DNA of 64,000 nt from Apteryx mantelli (taxonomy: Eukaryota; Chordata; Aves; Apterygiformes; Apterygidae). Each line of letters begins with the position of its first letter. Position 1 is the first letter of the stretch. The stretch lies in assembly GCF_036417845.1 (NCBI RefSeq), contig NC_089991.1:14973001-15037000 (forward strand). Direction: 5' to 3'. Position numbers and translations under genes: made by a program. The notes beneath the pieces are model-generated. The model made no database searches, had not been told where the DNA came from, and saw only the letters and a list, made by a program, of their open reading frames with translations. This document shows positions 57,626-64,000 of the stretch, piece by piece.

Positions 57626-60600
57626 ATATGTGACTTTCACCCTCAACTTCAAGTGGCTGCTCTTTCCTCTTTAGCTTCAATGTTCATTTGCACTCACTTT
57701 ATTTTTTAGTTAACTACTAACACAGCAGCCGTAATGAAGAGGTCCCTATTTTACATAATTTCCTAAGAAGGGTAAACAGTGCCACAGTTCCTTCTAAGCT
57801 TTAGGGAAATCACCAGAAAGTTCGGCGTTTGGCAGCCACTTCAAATGTCCTTTCTTTTTTTGCACTAACCATGAAAAGTCTGGGAGCTCAGGTCCAACAT
57901 CCCACTACTCAGCAGCTGCACCCACTGCTGAGATGGTGAGTTTAGATTCTATTTAAGTTCTTTTCATAGACTTCAATGGTGCACCACACCAGCTAGTCTG
58001 AAAACCTCCCTGTGTCCTTGCCCTGCCCTTTTTTTTCCCCTGTGTATTTTATCCAAAGGGCTCTCTCCCTTTCCTTGCACTTGGAACAGGAATATACTGA
58101 ATATATCTTATTTGCATCATCGTAATTAGCACATTGATACCAAAGTATAAGGTCCTCTAAAAGTTGATGTTTATTCTAGCCTAGTATGTTAAAATATCTT
58201 CAGTACCCACAAATAGCACACTTGCATATGACTCCGCTTAGCGCCACTGAGCCCAGGCACGGCAGCCAGCGGGGCAGTTGTGCTTTCCAGCCCCACTTGC
58301 TCTGCCCAGCTGGAGTGCTCCTCGCTTTGCTGGGAACACCCGTGGCTGTGCACAGCAGGGGAGAATCAAGCTCTGTATTTGTGGCCTGAGCTGCAACCAA
58401 TCTTAAATGAGGCAGAGCAAGCACCCCATGAGTGACACACACCTCAGTAATGCCAAAGCTTGCTTCCAGCTTGCAATAGCGAGAAATTGTGAGCTATTCA
58501 CAGGTACGAATGGCAATTCTGTACCTAACCTGGAAGCCTAATGTGATTTCAACCTGCAATAGATGCAAAGCTTTCATTCTGCTTTGCTACTCTCATTTAC
58601 CATTTTTTCTTCTATCTTTCTACATAAAATAGCTATCTTATGACAGGTGTATGTGGTTTGAAGGCCTTGAATTTTTCTCCAAACTTGTGTCAAGCTGACT
58701 GTGCTCACCTCGATAGTCTGGTCACTGGGACTATGAAAGGAAAGGTGGCCAAAGGTGATGGCCAGGCATGTGATGGCCAGATATCTCTTCCTTACATGTG
58801 GTTAACTACTGAAATGGGGATGGCTAAACAAGTTTAGGTCATGGGCCACGTAGGCTGATCTTTCATCATCAACACAAAGGCTTATCTTGTTAAAATAACA
58901 AATGGAGGCAATACAGCTTTGTGTGATATTTATAGACCATTGGTGCTAGAGTTTCCTTGCAGATTCTATTTTGCTAAACCTTCAATTACCTGCTTTTGTT
59001 TTGCTCTTGCTGTTGCCAAGAGTTGTTAGGGCTAGAAACAGGAAATAGACCCAGGACCAAACTGAAACGACAGATTGTTTTGTGCCATAAGGGACTGCTG
59101 GATTAAAAAGCACAAAGGACTTGGGGGAAGATTTACTGGCTACAGGCAACCTATGTCAGGATTAGAGCAGTAGTCCTGAGACAGAAGTGCCCCGGAGTTG
59201 TGACTTGTAATGACTGTATATGGCCTAAATGCCAAAAAACATTTAGCCATCTCTGACCTGTCCAAAGGAGACAGTAAATCATCAAAAGGAATAGGCACTA
59301 GCTACTGCCCTCATGCCTGTTCTGAGCAGCTTATCCCTGCTCAACGCTGCCTTTGGATTTCACAAAAAATTAGAGTTTAGAGCAGAAATATTTTGTTATT
59401 CACTGTAATATGGTGTGACACATCACCAGACTATATCTTCAGCACCAGAACTTCCCTTTTTTAAAATCTGGGATGGAATAAAAAATTTAGAATGTTTATT
59501 CATTCATGCGTTACTGCAGATCTAGTAACATTAATGTCCCTCACTGTAGAGAAAGCAGCCATTGTGCACTTCTCACTGAGAGCTCGATCAGACCATGATT
59601 TACAGTTGTTAGTGCTTCGTAAGGTCTTAAAATGATAGGCTAGGTCAGGTGTTTCCATTTTTGGTATTATAACAAAGGATGAATAATGTACCAGATATTT
59701 CTGACTAGATCTTTTAGACTTTTCTAAATGCATGGAATGTGTTTGCCCCTAATGAATGCCAAACACACACTGGATTTTACTTTTATTGGATCAAATTTAG
59801 TGAACAGGTACTTTGAACACCTCACACTGCTCAGACTTAGTGTTTAGGAGTCAAAAATGTGCAGTTTGCTTTGAACCCAGAAATTTGACTTCGGGATAGC
59901 CATGTGACATCGTTTCAATCTAAAACAAACAGTTCCAACATGTGATATGTTTAGCCCATAAGGGTCTGAACTATCAGTATATGAAAATAGCCTGTGTTAA
60001 ATACTTAAATATGAAAGACTAAACATGATGACTAAAAGATAGTTTGATAATTAGTAATATTATTAATGTGATATCAAGTTATTCACAGGAAATGAATAGC
60101 TGACTTAAAAATCCTTCTCAACTTCTGTGAGTTAATGAAATTTATTATAAAGGTTAAGTGTATTCTGCTATATAAAACAAATTCTCTCATCTTCAAAGCC
60201 TGTCTTGTGCTGCCTGAATAGTACAAAAAGAAACTTGATACCAGCTACAAATAATTGGCAAACATCTTCACAGCAGACTTCTTTTGGGAAAGGCACATAC
60301 TGGAGTATACTGACATGGTGAAAGTGGTGAAGGAGGGAAGGACTGTGCACCGAGACAAGTTGTCTCCTATATCACCTTTGAGGAGAAAAAGCAGCATTCA
60401 TTTAAGGATGGATGTAAGAAAAGAAAAAAAGAAGAAGAATATTAGGAGGTTTGGTGCCATCCCTTGCATTTTAGATCACCTACAAGAATGTGCAATTCCT
60501 AAAGGTTGGGCCGAGTTGCATACAATTCCAGTGCTAAGTCTTCCTCTTAAGGTAGAATTAGAGCACTATAGTATAAGATCTGGCATCGACACTAATTATC

Positions 60601-63600
60601 TTACTTTCTCAAGTTAATCTTTGATATAGCTATATGATAGGAATATAGACTAAGGCTTACTGTCCTGAGGAGAAAACACTGTGCTAGGTATCTCCCCACT
60701 TCTGATCAGTGCTTTCATAATATGCTGTCCCTTCATGCTAATTTCTTTCATTTCTGACAGAACATTCAAGATTAGAAAAAGGTATATTTTGTACAAAAGA
60801 CAAAAATATGGGCAGTGAGACCTGTCAGGAAAAAAGTACATTACTGAATTTTAGAGACTTGGATGGAAAGGAAAGTACTAAAGTGGAAAAACTCTATAAG
60901 CAAGAAAAGGGAGTATTCAAAGAGGCTGCAGCAGCAAGAAAGAGGAAGCAAACTCCTATCCCCTAATAAAGAATCTGAGGATGTTCACATATGTTCTAGG
61001 TCAATTTAGCTTTATTTGTATGTCTTCATTTTCAATTTATGGTGAGAAACCAAGTAGTGGTTTTAAGTTATCTAAGAAGTCAGACTCCTCTTCAGCTATA
61101 TCACAAATCTTTTGTTATTGTAGTAATTGAGCCAATGTACAGATAATTCAAATCAGATTTAATTTCTGATGCATTTGGAGGAAATAGACATCTGGAAAAA
61201 ACATTTTTGCACTTTAATCAAGATAATTGCCACTGTCTGCTCCTTCCTGGCCAAAAGATCCGATGAGAAACTGCAGCCCTCATTAGGAAAATCATCTCGA
61301 ACCATCTAGATTTAGACTTTTATGCTTTCAGAGTTGAAAATGATGTGGCTTATAGCTGTGAGCTTTTTGCACCTCAGTATTCAACAGCAATTTGAATAAT
61401 TTGATATAGTTCTCAGGTTGCAAGTATGATGCTGAGTCATGTTGAAAAAAGAAAATGATGGCATGCTGGAACCAGGCTGGGATACAGGTGAAAGGTATTC
61501 AGCGAAATAACATTTTCAACTAGGGAGAAATAGAGGGTTTCAGCAATACTTAGTGGCTCTATTGCCTACTTAGGTGGCAGTTTTTAGGCAAAAATATCTA
61601 CCTAGTCTTATGAGGTGATTAAAGAGAAAGCCTCAATTAATGAGGATTGTTATAACATGATTCAAAAGTGGATTATAGTATCATTTTTCTTCCTGGGTTT
61701 ATATGATGGAAATAGCAGATCAGTACAGATACAAGTAGGATCCTTTTATTTAGCAATAAAAGAAAAATCCACAAGCCAAAACTAGGAAGCTAAAAACAGA
61801 AAAGCAAGCTAGAAAAACACTGACATGAGATCTAGGCTTGTGCCGCTGCATACTAACCAGGGTAGGGATTTGGGAGTTACTGCTGAAAACCTACAAACCT
61901 CACTCCAATGCACTGCTGTCAAGGAGGAGGAAAAAGAAAATCAGAATCAAAGCTTCAGAGAAACAGAAATGGAATATAAATAAGAAAAAGAATTGGCTTG
62001 TTGTCTGTTTTATTCTCACCTACAGCACTAGGATGCAAAAACAGAAATCCCGTTCGTCTCTGAGTGGGATAAAATTGAGACAAGGAATGAAAAGAGGTTA
62101 CCAAGCATTGACTGGTTCATGTACCTAAAATATACACATTACTTAATTGTGATCAGAATTATTTTCTGATATATAGCAAGTTAAAAAAAGTAAAAATATC
62201 TGATAGAAAAAAGTTTAAAATGGTAGGTCAAGGAGAAGGAAAGTCTATGCAATGGTTCAGGCAAATAATAATAAAATAAGATGTTACCTGTTTCATTAGG
62301 AGGGAGTAATCAAAAAAGTTAATTAGAGCAATTAATATTATACAGCAAACTTTATTAATTGCTGTAAGTAATTCAGATGAATAGGTCCACTGGGACCTCG
62401 ATGAAGGCAGAAATATTGTTTACCAGAAAAGCCATATATCTAAGCCCAGAGTGAAAGAAATTAATACGATTCATCACCAAATCTTGCTGCCATGCAAAGT
62501 GCGAGTCTCTGAGGGCTACTTCTTGCTCATTTAGCAGGCTGCTGAGAAGCATAAAAGCAAACTGGTCTGGGATTCCTCATTGTAAGTCATATTGATGGAT
62601 GGGCCAGGTAATCCCATTTAAGAAAAAAAATTGTAAATGCTTATTTAGATATCCCAAGGTATTTGGTACACCTTGCATTAAACACGAATTTCAGTCAGCA
62701 CAAGGTACAGGACAGAGCCTGCAGATAATACTGCCGCTCCGTTGAAACAGGCACTATACAAACAAGAAGACTTCAAGCAACTACAGCATAGCAAAGCAAG
62801 AGAAAGGCTGAAATGAGAATCAGAGGCACAGATAATGAGAGAAAAGATCAGCATCAGAAAAAGTGGCAGGTCTCTGACTCTTGCCCACTGTCCCCACTAT
62901 GCTGTAACTCTGTGTCGGAATATATAATTTATGTCTTCGGCTTTCCTTTACTCCCTCTCTCACCGTTCCAGTTGCTCCTTTCCTTGTTCTTTCTGACTAG
63001 GGAAGATGCTAGATAACAGATTAGAGGCTCACGTTTTGGTTTTGCAAGAACCATCTTCCAAATATAACTGGGCTGAAAGGAATTGTGTAGAACCTCTCTG
63101 AAAAATTAATCTTTTTTCCCCCAACAGACCCTTGCCACTCTGAAATACAAAATAAGCCTGTTCTAAATCCCCATAACAACAAAAGTGCTATAGCCCTTGT
63201 TATAAATAGATTTAAGTAGTCCCAGCTCACTTGTTGCTTCACTCTAGCAGATAATCTCACTATCATGAAGGGTTTATCATAAAGGGCCTGGAAAATTATG
63301 CTAACCTGCCATGGCTCCAACCTTGTAATGAACAAGATACCTTGAAGTAGTGTATTTTATTCTTAATACTTAATGAAAATAAATGGAAAGCTTATACTTG
63401 GGGGAGTTCCTTTTCCTTTTTTTTTTTTTCCTCTATAACTTGTTTATCTTACAGAACAAGGATGGTTCTAAAAAACAAACAAACCCCAAAATAGTCTACA
63501 AAAATCTTTAAACACTCCTTTTCTAACTTTGGCTTTAAGATTCCAGAAGTCAGGGCTAGTCCTAAGGCATTTTCTTCAACATAAAACAGACCCAAAGTTC

Positions 63601-63970
63601 TTTGTACCACCACACTCCACTTAGTTTGTGAGTGACAGCTGTCAGTCTAGTTCATAATCAAGATTCTGCATAACAGTTATTTAAAGAGACTGAAGAAGAA
63701 CAAAGACACAGAAAGCTGAATTTTGGTGTGTAATCAGGATACTGTTATTCTTCCACTGAGATTTGTTTTTTTTGTTGCATATGCTTCTTTACTGATTTCT
63801 ATGACAGGCATGCAGTGTAGACATTAGCTTTCCTATACCACAGAGCTGAAGCTTATAGATAGCTGACATCATCAAGGAATGAAAAATAAAATTCATCCAA
63901 ACTTACATACTTCAGAAGGAATGTTTAAAATTGCCTAGAATATTGAGCACAGAATATGCAAAGGAAATAA

Positions 63971-63998
63971 ATACATACATATATATATATATATATAT
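63971..63998. repeat. CATA / TA microsatellite at window end
   Basis: Short CATA units followed by an uninterrupted AT run. It may continue beyond the window. Confidence 0.85.
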
Positions 63999-64000
63999 GG

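Larger units (their letters stand above)
56280..64000. other. Downstream intergenic DNA to the window end
   Basis: AT-rich sequence with a T13 run (57247-57259), a TA-rich simple stretch (57574-57625), a mild GC-rich patch (58230-58460) and a terminal TA microsatellite. No exon of GABRG2 or any other gene is recognised. The longest frame, 120 codons at 60255-60617, looks random. Confidence 0.65.

Noticed and set aside
60255..60617. 120-codon frame downstream of GABRA1
   Set aside because: No recognised domain, no neighbouring exons or promoter features, and ordinary AT-rich composition. A chance frame is the simplest reading.
49126..64000. Search for the first exons of GABRG2 or another downstream gene
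   Set aside because: No signal peptide, Cys-loop or membrane segment of a receptor subunit could be found. In mammals the next gene lies well beyond this distance.

Overview
The window is vertebrate nuclear DNA and most probably avian. It carries one clear gene, GABRA1, the gene for the alpha-1 subunit of the GABA-A receptor, on the + strand. Nine coding exons, each flanked by GT-AG splice sites and joined in a consistent phase, give an uninterrupted 455-residue precursor. From residue 26 on, the protein is almost the same as mammalian alpha-1. The bird assignment is an inference. It rests on short introns, almost no interspersed repeats except short fragments that look like the avian retrotransposon CR1, the recalled character of avian alpha-1 proteins, and CpG-rich islets inside AT-rich introns. 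I cannot name the species.

Layout. 1-3930 is upstream intergenic DNA with no recognised gene. 3935-6250 is a promoter zone: three CpG-rich blocks, a TATA-like box at 4851, a putative non-coding first exon ending at a strong donor (5200/5201), then a 113-bp perfect alternating purine-pyrimidine tract. The coding exons are 7489-7562, 11297-11409, 21158-21225, 27057-27277, 28939-29021, 33786-33929, 39586-39738, 42398-42600 and 46320-46628. A long AT-rich 3' UTR follows, with several AATAAA signals between 46733 and 49108. From about 49130 to 64000 I see intergenic DNA: a CR1-like fragment, an old MIR-like fragment, GC-rich patches and microsatellites. In mammals GABRG2 lies further downstream of GABRA1 on the same strand; no GABRG2 exon is recognisable here.

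The exons together encode a Cys-loop chloride channel subunit: signal peptide, extracellular ligand-binding domain (GABA-site and benzodiazepine-site residues present), four membrane segments, a large cytoplasmic loop and a very short C-terminal tail. I see no bacterial-type system, CRISPR array, intact mobile element or new protein-coding system. The most notable non-coding signals are the Z-DNA-prone tract beside the first donor, an alternative acceptor that would create an in-frame N-terminal extension, a strong-context uORF, and a dense CpG island inside the last intron.
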